A stretch of 19,516 bases of DNA, taken from contig CAYONQ010000051.1 of assembly GCA_964405375.1 (NCBI GenBank), forward strand, positions 1 through 19,516, given 5' to 3'. Under the pieces are notes generated by a model that was not told the DNA's origin, ran no database searches, and saw only the letters and a program-made list of their open reading frames with translations. The first letter of the stretch is position 1. The number at the start of each line of letters is the position of its first letter. The position numbers were made by a program, and so were the translations under genes. Positions 13,350 to 19,516 of this stretch are shown piece by piece. Source of the stretch: CAYONQ01 sp964405375 (GTDB lineage Bacteria > Planctomycetota > Phycisphaerae > Sedimentisphaerales > Anaerobacaceae).

Positions 13350-14270
13350 TCATCTTTTCAGACTCTTAACCACCGCTTCAATATGTGCCGGGCTTGTTCC
13401 GCAGCAGCCGCCGATGATGTTTACACCGGCTGAATGCATCTTCTCCGCAGCCGATGCGAATTCTTCAGGTGAGACCTTATAAACCGCTTTTCCATCAATC
13501 AATTCAGGTCTGCCGGCGTTGGGTTCAGCTAAAATCGTGACCTGTGACCCGTGACCCGTGACCCGGTGCTCTGAAGCCCTCATTGTCGAAACAAATTTGT
13601 CCGCTAATTCTATGTATTCGTCAAGCGAAGCTGCGCCGCAGTTAAAGCCGACCGCGTCAACACCGAGCGAAACCATTTTTGAAACGGCTGAGGCGACATC
13701 AACGCCCATCATCGTTCGGTAACTATCGCCGGTCCTGTCAAAGGCCATTGATGCAAATACGGGCAATTCGCAGACCGATTTTACCGCTTCGACAGCAATT
13801 GTTATCTCGTCAAGAGCGGTCATTGTCTCGATTATGAAGCCATCCACCCCCCCGCCTAAAAGTGCCTTTGCCTGCTCGACAAAGGCAGCTTTTAATTCAT
13901 CCGGCTTTAAGTTACCCAGCGGCTGTAAAAAATCGCCGGTTGGGCCGATGTCGCCGAGGACATAGTTTTGCTCACCTACGGCTCGCCTGGCCAACTCGGC
14001 GCCGGCGGTATTTATCTCTCGGCTCTTTTCAGCAAGTCCGTGGCGGGCCAGCGCATATTTATTGGCGCCGAACGTATTGGTAAGGACGGCATCGCTGCCG
14101 GCCTGGATGTAGGCGCGGTGAATGTCGAAAATAATATCAGGTGAGGCGATATTTAAATAATCGTTGCACGTTCCTGCTTCGAGTCCACGAGCAATTAGCT
14201 GGGTTCCCATCGCTCCATCTAATAGAAACAGCCCTTGTTTAATTCTCTCTCTCAAATTTATTCTGGTCAT
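13350..14270 (-). CDS. homocysteine S-methyltransferase domain protein (MetH/BhmT type)
   Basis: The 306-residue protein is the N-terminal homocysteine-binding domain of cobalamin-dependent methionine synthase, as a stand-alone gene. FLLDGAMGTQLI (15-26), LTNTFGANKYAL and GDIGPTG are typical. The zinc ligands are GFNCG (Cys211) and GGCCGT (Cys289, Cys290). It moves a methyl group to homocysteine, but no cobalamin or folate domain is in the gene or nearby. Residues about 236-245 (RVTGHGSQVT) are translated from four tandem heptamers (13537-13564), which look like an in-frame repeat insertion just before the conserved AEPNAG. The ATG at 14270 is preferred to a TTG at 14276. It is the last gene of the minus-strand operon. 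Confidence 0.88.
   Translation of the reverse strand: MTRINLRERIKQGLFLLDGAMGTQLIARGLEAGTCNDYLNIASPDIIFDIHRAYIQAGSDAVLTNTFGANKYALARHGLAEKSREINTAGAELARRAVGEQNYVLGDIGPTGDFLQPLGNLKPDELKAAFVEQAKALLGGGVDGFIIETMTALDEITIAVEAVKSVCELPVFASMAFDRTGDSYRTMMGVDVASAVSKMVSLGVDAVGFNCGAASLDEYIELADKFVSTMRASEHRVTGHGSQVTILAEPNAGRPELIDGKAVYKVSPEEFASAAEKMHSAGVNIIGGCCGTSPAHIEAVVKSLKR
13537..13564 (+). repeat. tandem heptamer array, locus C, inside a coding sequence
   Basis: GTGACCT then GTGACCC three times, exactly four units of 7 bases, within the methyltransferase gene. Three units equal 21 bases, so gain or loss of three keeps the frame. Confidence 0.75.
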
Positions 14271-14290
14271 AAGCAAACTCTACTATTATT

Positions 14291-15154
14291 TCACCGTGTT
14301 TGTTCAATCGCATCACCATCAATGATTTTATAAATATGCTCGAAGCCCTGCGGGCTGGGACGAGTAAAAAGACGATTGCGCTGTTTTTCAGTAAAGTTCG
14401 TTGGTTTTATGGAACTTAAGCTAATAGTCATACTGATTGAATTTTCATCGTTGTCGGCTGCGTATGCGACAATCTTCATAACGACAGGGACAAAAAAGCC
14501 AACGGCAACCTCCCTGTATTTATCCATCTCTGCGACGGCTACGGGCTTATCGGCATCAAAGTATTCGATTTTCCTGACCAGATAATCACAACTATCTACG
14601 TATATCCTTTTGACTATCGTATCCCGGTCATTTCGTTTTGAAAGTACATCAAAGCCGCCTTCCTTCGACAAGGACCAATTCCCATCGGTGGCGATTTCCA
14701 TAATCCCGAGGGCTTCGAGCATCAGTTTGCCACTTACGACAAGGCCTTTGAAACAGACCTGCTTTGACCATCGACCCCACCAGTAAGTGCTGACCTCTTT
14801 TGGCTTTATTGAAAGCCAGAATTCGTCTTCATTCGAGCCGAGCATAATACCCTTTGCATCAAAGGCCACATCACCCTGCAGGTAGATTTCAGCCGGCGGA
14901 TCTGCCCAGAGCTTTACCAGAAAATTCTCCTTATGCAATCCATCATCATAATAACGGATACGAGCCCTGCCATTGGCTTTTATAGGTGCGGCATTTTCCC
15001 AATTGGATTTAAGAAGCGACAGAGCCTGCCGGGCAGATTGTGCACCCGGACAAACTTCCACTATCCGTTGCTGGACAGGTGCACAACCACCAAGAACTGC
15101 ACCAACAACAGCCATAAAGAAAACGAACCGGCAAAAGCCCGGCCAACTACTCAT
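14291..15154 (-). CDS. LolA/LolB-like outer-membrane lipoprotein
   Basis: The 287-residue protein has a lipoprotein signal with a hydrophobic helix ending in VLGGC (Cys24). The mature part begins with a helix (ARQALSLLKSNWEN), then ANGRARIRYYDD and LWADPPAEIYLQGD, a strand pattern like LolA/LolB carriers and related DUF proteins that hold lipids in a half-barrel. Long strands and a C-terminal basic stretch follow. The start at 15154 overlaps the previous gene by 8 bases, a sign of translational coupling. Assignment to the LolA-like superfamily is by pattern only; it could also be an unrelated beta-rich lipoprotein. Confidence 0.65.
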   Translation of the reverse strand: MSSWPGFCRFVFFMAVVGAVLGGCAPVQQRIVEVCPGAQSARQALSLLKSNWENAAPIKANGRARIRYYDDGLHKENFLVKLWADPPAEIYLQGDVAFDAKGIMLGSNEDEFWLSIKPKEVSTYWWGRWSKQVCFKGLVVSGKLMLEALGIMEIATDGNWSLSKEGGFDVLSKRNDRDTIVKRIYVDSCDYLVRKIEYFDADKPVAVAEMDKYREVAVGFFVPVVMKIVAYAADNDENSISMTISLSSIKPTNFTEKQRNRLFTRPSPQGFEHIYKIIDGDAIEQTR

Positions 15155-15668
15155 TGTTCAAGTCCGTTTGCAAAATCTCGCCTATCTGGGATGAAAGCTG
15201 TTCAATCTGTTCTTCATCCAAATGTGGATTTATAACTTCAACAGTTTCTTTTTCACCGGTTATCCTGAGACACCATATCTCTTTGCCATCTCGTTGCCGG
15301 GTAGAATCATATTTCAGACGCCTTTTTCGCATCAGAATCAGCACCAAGACAAAGCGAAAATTTATCTTTTCCTGCTCGGTCTCTGTCTCCAATCGTTCGA
15401 AGAAGGCCATCAGCATATCATCGTCGATGAAGAGCTGCTTTTCCCTGTCGGGGTGCGGCAGTCTGGTTTTCCAGTAGCAAAACACATCGGGTTTCCGGCC
15501 GTTCCAGTAATCGGCGCAAAAATCCCTGCGCCGCAGCCCCTGGTCGGTTTCTACCAGCGCCGCAAAGTATTCTTCGCCGTATTCGATTTTTTTACCGCTG
15601 CCGCAGCATACTCCAAGCGGCTTGTCGATATCCCACTGTTCCATCTTTCCGATACTATTTTTATTCAA
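15147..15668 (-). CDS. Cys-containing protein of unknown function, conserved type
   Basis: The 173-residue protein is unlikely to be secreted: it has no signal or membrane helix. It starts with a possible metal site, CCGSGKKIEYGEEYFAAL (21-38) and DFCADYW (49-55), which looks like a zinc-ribbon half-site with one cysteine possibly replaced. A hydrophobic and then basic segment FVLVLILMRKRRLKY (105-119) and a C-terminal acidic helix (LDEEQIEQLSSQIGEIL) follow. The gene overlaps its neighbours by 8 bases on both sides. I cannot give a function. I recall similar unnamed proteins in Planctomycetota, but could not search. Confidence 0.65.
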   Translation of the reverse strand: MNKNSIGKMEQWDIDKPLGVCCGSGKKIEYGEEYFAALVETDQGLRRRDFCADYWNGRKPDVFCYWKTRLPHPDREKQLFIDDDMLMAFFERLETETEQEKINFRFVLVLILMRKRRLKYDSTRQRDGKEIWCLRITGEKETVEVINPHLDEEQIEQLSSQIGEILQTDLNNE

Positions 15669-16041
15669 ACTTTAGCCATTGGCTTATATTTTGGGCTGTT
15701 TTAGGGCCTATGCCTTTGACTTTCTGCAAATCATCACAATTTTTAAAGGCCGGTTTATTACCGTTTTGTTCGCTGAAATTCTCGCGGTATGCCACTATTG
15801 CAGCGGCACGGCTAACGCCTATACCAGGCAATCTTACAAGAGAAGCCGGCGATGCATCGTTCGGATTTATCCTCTCATTCAACTCAATCTTGTAACCATC
15901 AAAGGGCAATCCTAACCTGACAAGACTTGAAGTTGCAAAACCGACAGAAAAGCAGACAGCCACAGCTATACTGATAACAAATGCAAATGACTGAATTCTA
16001 CTCTGTTCAATGTCTGTTCGGACAAAACTATCGGCTGCCAT
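15661..16041 (-). CDS. ComEA-like helix-hairpin-helix membrane protein
   Basis: The 126-residue protein has one membrane helix (about 17-37) and a C-terminal double helix-hairpin-helix: INPNDASPASLVRLPGIG (58-75) and DDLQKVKGIGPKTAQNIS (103-120). This is the ComEA layout, in which the protein is anchored in the membrane and its HhH pair binds DNA during uptake. No other competence gene is visible, so a role in natural transformation is only inferred; several bacteria carry such proteins without known competence. The 56-base gap to the upstream GH10-like gene is almost entirely a heptamer array, with GGAT as a possible ribosome site. Confidence 0.75.
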   Translation of the reverse strand: MAADSFVRTDIEQSRIQSFAFVISIAVAVCFSVGFATSSLVRLGLPFDGYKIELNERINPNDASPASLVRLPGIGVSRAAAIVAYRENFSEQNGNKPAFKNCDDLQKVKGIGPKTAQNISQWLKFE

Positions 16042-16044
16042 ATT

Positions 16045-16093
16045 GTATCCGGTATCCTGTTCGAGATACGCTTTGTGACTTACGAGATACGAA
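16045..16093 (-). repeat. degenerate tandem heptamer array, locus B, filling an operon junction
   Basis: Seven units of 7 bases can be read on the plus strand: GTATCCG, GTATCCT, GTTCGAG, ATACGCT, TTGTGAC, TTACGAG, ATACGAA. On the minus strand the distal part reads TTCGTATCTCGT, 8 variable bases, then AAGCGTATCTCGA; 12 of the first 12 and 12 of the last 13 bases equal locus A (112-144). The array occupies 49 of the 56 bases between two genes. Confidence 0.65.
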
Positions 16094-16097
16094 TTAT

Positions 16098-17573
16098 TTA
16101 TCGGCTGAAGATAAGTTTCTGCAGTTTCTTCAGTGTTCGAAACGATTGTTTAGGTTCAAGCCGGTCGGCCAAAAGACCGCTACTGACTATGGCGCTATCG
16201 GCTGTATCAACCAGGTTAGAATATGTCACGCTGTCAACAAATGGTTTGCTAAGTGCTATTTTGTAGAACTGCTCAAGCCATTGCGCCTGGCAAGATTGGT
16301 CCCATTGCTGATGCCAGGCGCCGGCAACCTTGCTGTCGTATAAACCGGTGCCATCCTGGCTGGGAACCTCCACCTCGGTTATATACAACGGCTTGGCTAC
16401 AGCGCCAAAATAATCCAAAACCGCCGATATCTGCATCATATCCCTAATGTGCATACCCGGCTGATTCTTGCCAAACTGCATCTGCAACCCAAAGGCATCA
16501 AAATTGATTCCGCTCTGCACAATCATATCCACATACACCAATGGCGGAATGGCGTTATACATCGTTGCATAATATTCACCCCAGGGGTTGCTGATTTCTA
16601 CTATCTTCAAGGCCCTGTCGTTTTCCTGCTTCACGGCCATATTGGCCGCACGGGTCATCTCCAGAACCTGCTCGAAGCTAAACCCAAAATGATTAAATAC
16701 ATTTAGACCGCTTACAACGCGCCAGGCGTGGATGCTGCTCGAATATCGACCGGCCATCTTGGAAACGAATTGATATGCCGCCTCACGAATCTTTTCAAAC
16801 CCCATCTTACCACGGAGCAGCCATTTAGGTATATATTCCGGTGAAAAACAAAGCAGCGGCCCTGCCCCGACTGCCAATCTTCTTTTACCGAGCACATTAA
16901 CACAGCCATCAACCGTAGAAAAATCGTAACTACCTCTCTTCGGCTCCATCTGGGCCCATTTTATCGGTATCGTTACAAAACCGGACAATTCCAGCAGCTT
17001 CTCAACATATTTAGAATTGCCAACCTGTGCGGGGTCTATCTTACAACCAAGGCAGCCCCGGCCAAAGCCGTGATTGCCGGCTCGCGTATCAAAAAGTGAG
17101 TCTGCCTGCTTTGCCGCCAACTCTTCAGAAAGGAGCATAGCTTTTTTAAGTGATTCGTCTGCTAATTTAGAGGCCAAAGGAGGTTCGGAAATGTTCTGAA
17201 TCGCCTGAACGAACAACCCCTGCGCCTCGCTGGAGGTATCTTTTAATTCCTCTATACTGTCAAAGAACGACCAGTCTTCCCGCTTGTTAACGATTTGCAT
17301 CAGTTTCGCCCTGGCTATCTCGACATTCAAATTATACGGTGCATTTCTCTCCGGCAGACAGGTTGTCGGCAAAAGCACCCTGCCAAAACCGTCGATAGGC
17401 CACAACAAAGCCAGCCCTGCTGTTTCCAGATTCGGCTTTCTACACTCGATAAAGCCACCCTTAAACGCAATCTGCGTTCGGTGGACGGCAATGCCGTCAG
17501 TGCCAAAAAGATAGGCACCACATAACGTGAATTTATCAACAACCCTGCCGTTCTTAAAGACCTGAAATCTCAC
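16098..17573 (-). CDS. GH10-like protein lacking the usual acid/base glutamate
   Basis: The 491-residue protein has a planctomycete N-terminal region (about 1-160) and a C-terminal domain like GH10 xylanases. The landmarks are KWAQMEPKRGSYDF (205-218), the active-site helix region HAWRVVSG (282-289), and YITEVEVP (397-404). In GH10 enzymes the acid/base motif is W-D-V-V-N-E, but here it is WRVVSG, so the catalytic Glu and the Asn are gone; the nucleophile region ITE keeps Glu400. Cys174 and Cys177 form a C-x-x-C. There is no signal peptide. It may bind polysaccharide, use another acid, or be a non-enzymatic relative. The start is GTG, with GGAG 7 bases upstream. It is first in the operon. Confidence 0.7.
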   Translation of the reverse strand: MRFQVFKNGRVVDKFTLCGAYLFGTDGIAVHRTQIAFKGGFIECRKPNLETAGLALLWPIDGFGRVLLPTTCLPERNAPYNLNVEIARAKLMQIVNKREDWSFFDSIEELKDTSSEAQGLFVQAIQNISEPPLASKLADESLKKAMLLSEELAAKQADSLFDTRAGNHGFGRGCLGCKIDPAQVGNSKYVEKLLELSGFVTIPIKWAQMEPKRGSYDFSTVDGCVNVLGKRRLAVGAGPLLCFSPEYIPKWLLRGKMGFEKIREAAYQFVSKMAGRYSSSIHAWRVVSGLNVFNHFGFSFEQVLEMTRAANMAVKQENDRALKIVEISNPWGEYYATMYNAIPPLVYVDMIVQSGINFDAFGLQMQFGKNQPGMHIRDMMQISAVLDYFGAVAKPLYITEVEVPSQDGTGLYDSKVAGAWHQQWDQSCQAQWLEQFYKIALSKPFVDSVTYSNLVDTADSAIVSSGLLADRLEPKQSFRTLKKLQKLIFSR

Positions 17574-17604
17574 CTTTTGGCTCCACTTGTCTGCATTTCC
17601 CTTT

Positions 17605-17632
17605 CATACCTGCTATACGCTATTTTATAGCT
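17605..17632. repeat. possible short heptamer array in the operon leader
   Basis: CATACCT, GCTATAC, GCTATTT, TATAGCT keep a 7-base phase between the operon promoter and its first gene. The match to the other arrays is weaker, so this is tentative. Confidence 0.25.
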
Positions 17633-17639
17633 ACCAGGA

Positions 17640-17667
17640 ATTATAGCAAACGCACCCTCAAACGCAA
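17640..17667 (-). promoter_or_regulatory. promoter of the minus-strand operon
   Basis: On the minus strand TTGCGT (17662-17667), a 16-bp spacer and perfect TATAAT (17640-17645), about 70 bases before the GTG start of the GH10-like gene. Confidence 0.5.
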
Positions 17668-17780
17668 TTATATTTCATCGTGCGTAAAATGCGGCGGGTA
17701 TGACACAATACGATATATGCAGTAAAATTCAGCAATTGAAATTTGATAGACAGAACGTCCGGAGGGAGGTTTCGGGATTG

Positions 17781-18251
17781 TCAATTCGAAGGCGTTTTAC
17801 TCTGACTGTATCCGCTGAATTGTTTCATCTGAAGCTCATAAAGAAGGTTGTTTTTCTCAATCAATTTAGCTATCAAACCGATTTGGTTGAGTAATATTTC
17901 AATCAAGTCGATATTTACCAAAGTTGATTCGGGACTATATTGCGGCAGAGCAATAACCACATATCCGCACTTGGTTTGCTCCGTAGCTAACTGTGCGGCA
18001 ATAACACTGCAATCGTTCGCCTGGGTTACAACCGGTTCGTCGCCATCGTCAATTTTGGCACAAAGTTCTCTCAGAAACGACTCGCTGATGTTTAAGTTGG
18101 AAAATTTTTCAGAATCACTGGGCCAGCAGTGGCCATCCCCACCCATAATCACCATAACGGGGCCTCGTTCGGGCAGGATATCAAATATCTGCCTTGCAAT
18201 CTGCTCATTCAGCACGCAGCCCGCAGGAAATAGCGATTCATATATGTCCAT
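17781..18251 (-). CDS. conserved-looking protein of unknown function with a C-terminal hydrophobic helix
   Basis: The 156-residue protein begins MDIYESLFPAG and has an alpha/beta pattern (VMVIMGGDGHCW, then PVVTQANDCSVIAAQL and CGYVVIALPQY) that looks like a small sensory fold of GAF type. A long hydrophobic-amphipathic helix follows (IDLIEILLNQIGLIAKLIEKNNLLYELQ, about 113-141). This resembles the input part of a signalling protein without an output domain. AGGG lies 9 bases before the ATG. The family is not recognised with certainty and the role is unknown. It lies downstream of tRNA-Leu on the same strand. Confidence 0.6.
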   Translation of the reverse strand: MDIYESLFPAGCVLNEQIARQIFDILPERGPVMVIMGGDGHCWPSDSEKFSNLNISESFLRELCAKIDDGDEPVVTQANDCSVIAAQLATEQTKCGYVVIALPQYSPESTLVNIDLIEILLNQIGLIAKLIEKNNLLYELQMKQFSGYSQSKTPSN

Positions 18252-18496
18252 TTAGTCAGCCCTTTTACTCTGGTCTTTAAAATAACGCTGTCAGCAACAA
18301 ACTTCGGTATAACCGCAGGGCAACTTCTCCACGCTCTGGTATTTCGGTTTAATCTGCGTCAAAAGGCACAATTGCCAGTTTTGGAGGTGAGTTTATAGGA
18401 CCCGGCAGACAAAAAAAGTAGAGATGCCCGGGACTGGAGCCGAAGCAAGCGGTGAGCAAGGTAAGGGCTGAAAAGCCATCTGTCGCATCGAACCAA
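18252..18496. other. intergenic region downstream of tRNA-Leu
   Basis: No gene is seen. It holds a partial copy of the tRNA-Leu 3' end (18424-18446) and a small GGCT-GAAA-AGCC hairpin (18466-18477) between the two copies. Confidence 0.45.
18424..18446 (-). repeat. partial copy of the tRNA-Leu 3' end, possible att-like relic
   Basis: ATGCCCGGGACTGGAG (18424-18439) is identical to 18496-18511, the 3' end of tRNA-Leu; the match continues as CGAA after one mismatch, 21 of 23 bases overall. Direct repeats of a tRNA 3' end are the usual scar of integrative elements; here only 72 bp separate them and there is no integrase. Confidence 0.5.
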
Positions 18497-18580
18497 TGCC
18501 CGGGACTGGAGTCGAACCAGCACGAGCCAAAGCTCACCAGCCCCTCAAGCTGGCGCGTCTGCCTATTCCGCCACCCGGGC
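18497..18580 (-). tRNA. tRNA-Leu (anticodon GAG)
   Basis: On the minus strand 84 nt fold as a class II tRNA: acceptor GCCCGGG pairing with CCCGGGC, anticodon stem CCAGC/GCTGG with loop TTGAGGG (anticodon GAG, codon CTC), a long variable arm and T-arm GTTCGACTC. The discriminator is A; CCA is not encoded. Confidence 0.93.
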
Positions 18581-18597
18581 CTTTCGATTTATTATTG

Positions 18598-18626
18598 ATT
18601 ATTTATTATTGATTGCTGATTGTCAA
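18598..18626 (-). promoter_or_regulatory. promoter of tRNA-Leu
   Basis: On the minus strand perfect TTGACA (18621-18626), a 17-bp spacer and AATAAT (18598-18603), ending 18 bases before the tRNA, in an AT-rich stretch. Confidence 0.5.
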
Positions 18627-18704
18627 TTTCCAATTCGGAAATCAGGGAAAACAATAATGTAACAGCTTGCCTTTAACAGGATAACAAAGAGGGCTTGAAC
18701 TCTA

Positions 18705-19385
18705 TCACACGGCTCTTTCACCATCCCAGAGCAAGATATGGAGGCGCTGGCCGAACACAAAGCCGGTGCGCTTGCACATATCAGCGACCATCGGTGATTT
18801 AGCTAAAAGCTCATCTTGCGTTTTGGCCTGCGGCATTAGCATTACTTTTTCAGAATCTACGTTTCCTATTTCTTCGATTGTCTGCTGTATCTCCGGTAAG
18901 TCGGCCTGCGAATCAACAACGAATTTTAGCTGATAATCATAGTTATCAATCAACTCACTCAAAACAGCTATATCCAATCTCGAATCCTCGTGAATCACAG
19001 CAAGTTCAGGGTCGGCCGGCGTGGAGTTGCTTAATTTCGGACTGATACTCATCAAATCACAGCATAAATCCGGTATGAATGCGATTCCTGCGGTTTCAAT
19101 CGTTACATGTCTTCCGCTTTCCTTTAACGCTTGTACCAATTGCGGCAAATCCGAATCCACCATCGGCTCACCGCCGGTTACAACCACGAATCTGCTCTGG
19201 GCCTGCTGAACGGTCTGGACTATCCTGTCAATACTGTAATGGGCCCCTGCCTGCTCACTCCAGGCGTATTTTGTATCACACCACCTGCAGCGCAAGGGAC
19301 AGCCCGCCAGGCGGATAAATATACTGGGGACGCCGGCCAAAAACCCCTCACCCTGCAGGGAGTAAAACATTTCACTTATACGCAT
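18705..19385 (-). CDS. queE: 7-carboxy-7-deazaguanine synthase
   Basis: The 226-residue protein is a short radical SAM enzyme. FYSLQGEGFLAGVPSIFIRLAGC (7-29) is the QueE signature, and Cys29-x3-Cys33-x2-Cys36 binds the 4Fe-4S cluster. VVTGGEPM (68-75) is the SAM-contacting GGE motif. QueE rearranges 6-carboxytetrahydropterin to 7-carboxy-7-deazaguanine, an early step to queuosine in tRNA. No other queuosine gene lies within the window, so the rest of the pathway must be elsewhere. The ribosome binding site is weak (AAGAAG). A palindromic repeat lies just upstream. Confidence 0.92.
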   Translation of the reverse strand: MRISEMFYSLQGEGFLAGVPSIFIRLAGCPLRCRWCDTKYAWSEQAGAHYSIDRIVQTVQQAQSRFVVVTGGEPMVDSDLPQLVQALKESGRHVTIETAGIAFIPDLCCDLMSISPKLSNSTPADPELAVIHEDSRLDIAVLSELIDNYDYQLKFVVDSQADLPEIQQTIEEIGNVDSEKVMLMPQAKTQDELLAKSPMVADMCKRTGFVFGQRLHILLWDGERAV

Positions 19386-19406
19386 TTCTGTCTTCTTATA
19401 AAATGG

Positions 19407-19448
19407 ATTCCTGCTCCCTGCTTTCGCAGGGACAAGCCTCGCAGGAAT
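19407..19448. repeat. REP-like nested palindrome upstream of queE
   Basis: ATTCCTGC (19407-19414) pairs with GCAGGAAT (19441-19448), and inside TCCCTGC-TTTC-GCAGGGA (19415-19432) forms a perfect 7-bp hairpin. The pattern resembles the widespread REP class with a CCTGC/GCAGG stem and GAAA-type loop. Confidence 0.65.
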
Positions 19449-19462
19449 AACAATTGATTATG

Positions 19463-19481
19463 TTACTCAAACTGACCGATT
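19463..19481 (-). repeat. 19-bp dispersed repeat, copy 2 (inverted relative to 34-52)
   Basis: TTACTCAAACTGACCGATT is the exact reverse complement of 34-52. It lies just outside the REP-like palindrome. Confidence 0.7.
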
Positions 19482-19516
19482 AGAGGGATTTTGATGGTAG
19501 CAATTATCAAACAAAA

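Noticed and set aside
1..19516. CRISPR array
   Set aside because: The repeats seen are 7-base phased or 16-20 bases long without regular spacers, and no cas gene is present.

Overview
The window most resembles a chromosomal segment from a Planctomycetota bacterium of the Phycisphaerae / Sedimentisphaerales type, probably from a metagenome. The signs are a PEP-CTERM surface protein, two secreted proteins ending in a planctomycete dockerin-like tail (two calcium-loop-like Asp/Gly segments, each followed by an A-x-x-W-L helix), many small lipoproteins, WaaA (a Gram-negative outer envelope) and several conserved proteins of unknown function. The assignment rests on protein resemblance only.

Region 1 (1-2544) is repeat-rich and partly AT-rich. 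It holds a remnant 3' end of an ORF6N-type gene, a PEP-CTERM beta-solenoid protein, an ORF6N-domain protein without a normal start codon, and a small lipoprotein. Related repeat blocks follow the remnant and both of the first two genes, which gives a cassette-like layout. Region 2 (2545-5398, plus strand) has small stand-alone genes: an EF-Tu domain-2-like protein, a rubrerythrin-type di-iron protein, two lipoproteins sharing a 20-nt leader, a two-helix membrane protein and a STAS protein. Region 3 (5481-8403) has a Gfo/Idh/MocA oxidoreductase (minus), a gene-free stretch with a good candidate small RNA (6761-6866, plus), a SAP-domain protein, a divergent RNase HII-like protein (minus) and tRNA-Arg(CCG) (minus). 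Region 4 (8561-13310, plus) has a double-DTG retropepsin-like secreted protein, WaaA (Kdo transferase) and a GLUG-repeat secreted protein.

Region 5 (17573 down to 13350, minus) reads as one operon: a GH10-like protein lacking the usual acid/base Glu, a ComEA-like helix-hairpin-helix membrane protein, a Cys-containing protein of unknown function, a LolA/LolB-like lipoprotein and a homocysteine S-methyltransferase domain protein. A TATAAT-type promoter lies upstream, and two junctions overlap by 8 bp. Region 6 (17781-19516) has a protein of unknown function, tRNA-Leu(GAG) with a partial copy of its 3' end 72 bp away, and queE, all on the minus strand.

The most notable non-genic signals are: (i) the candidate small RNA, with a TTGACA-N17-TATCCT promoter, a 10-bp stem at the predicted 5' end and a terminator hairpin; (ii) dispersed degenerate tandem heptamers, filling almost all of one operon junction and also sitting in frame inside the methyltransferase gene; (iii) the repeat blocks around the ORF6N/PEP-CTERM genes; (iv) a 19-bp sequence present in opposite orientations near both ends of the window.
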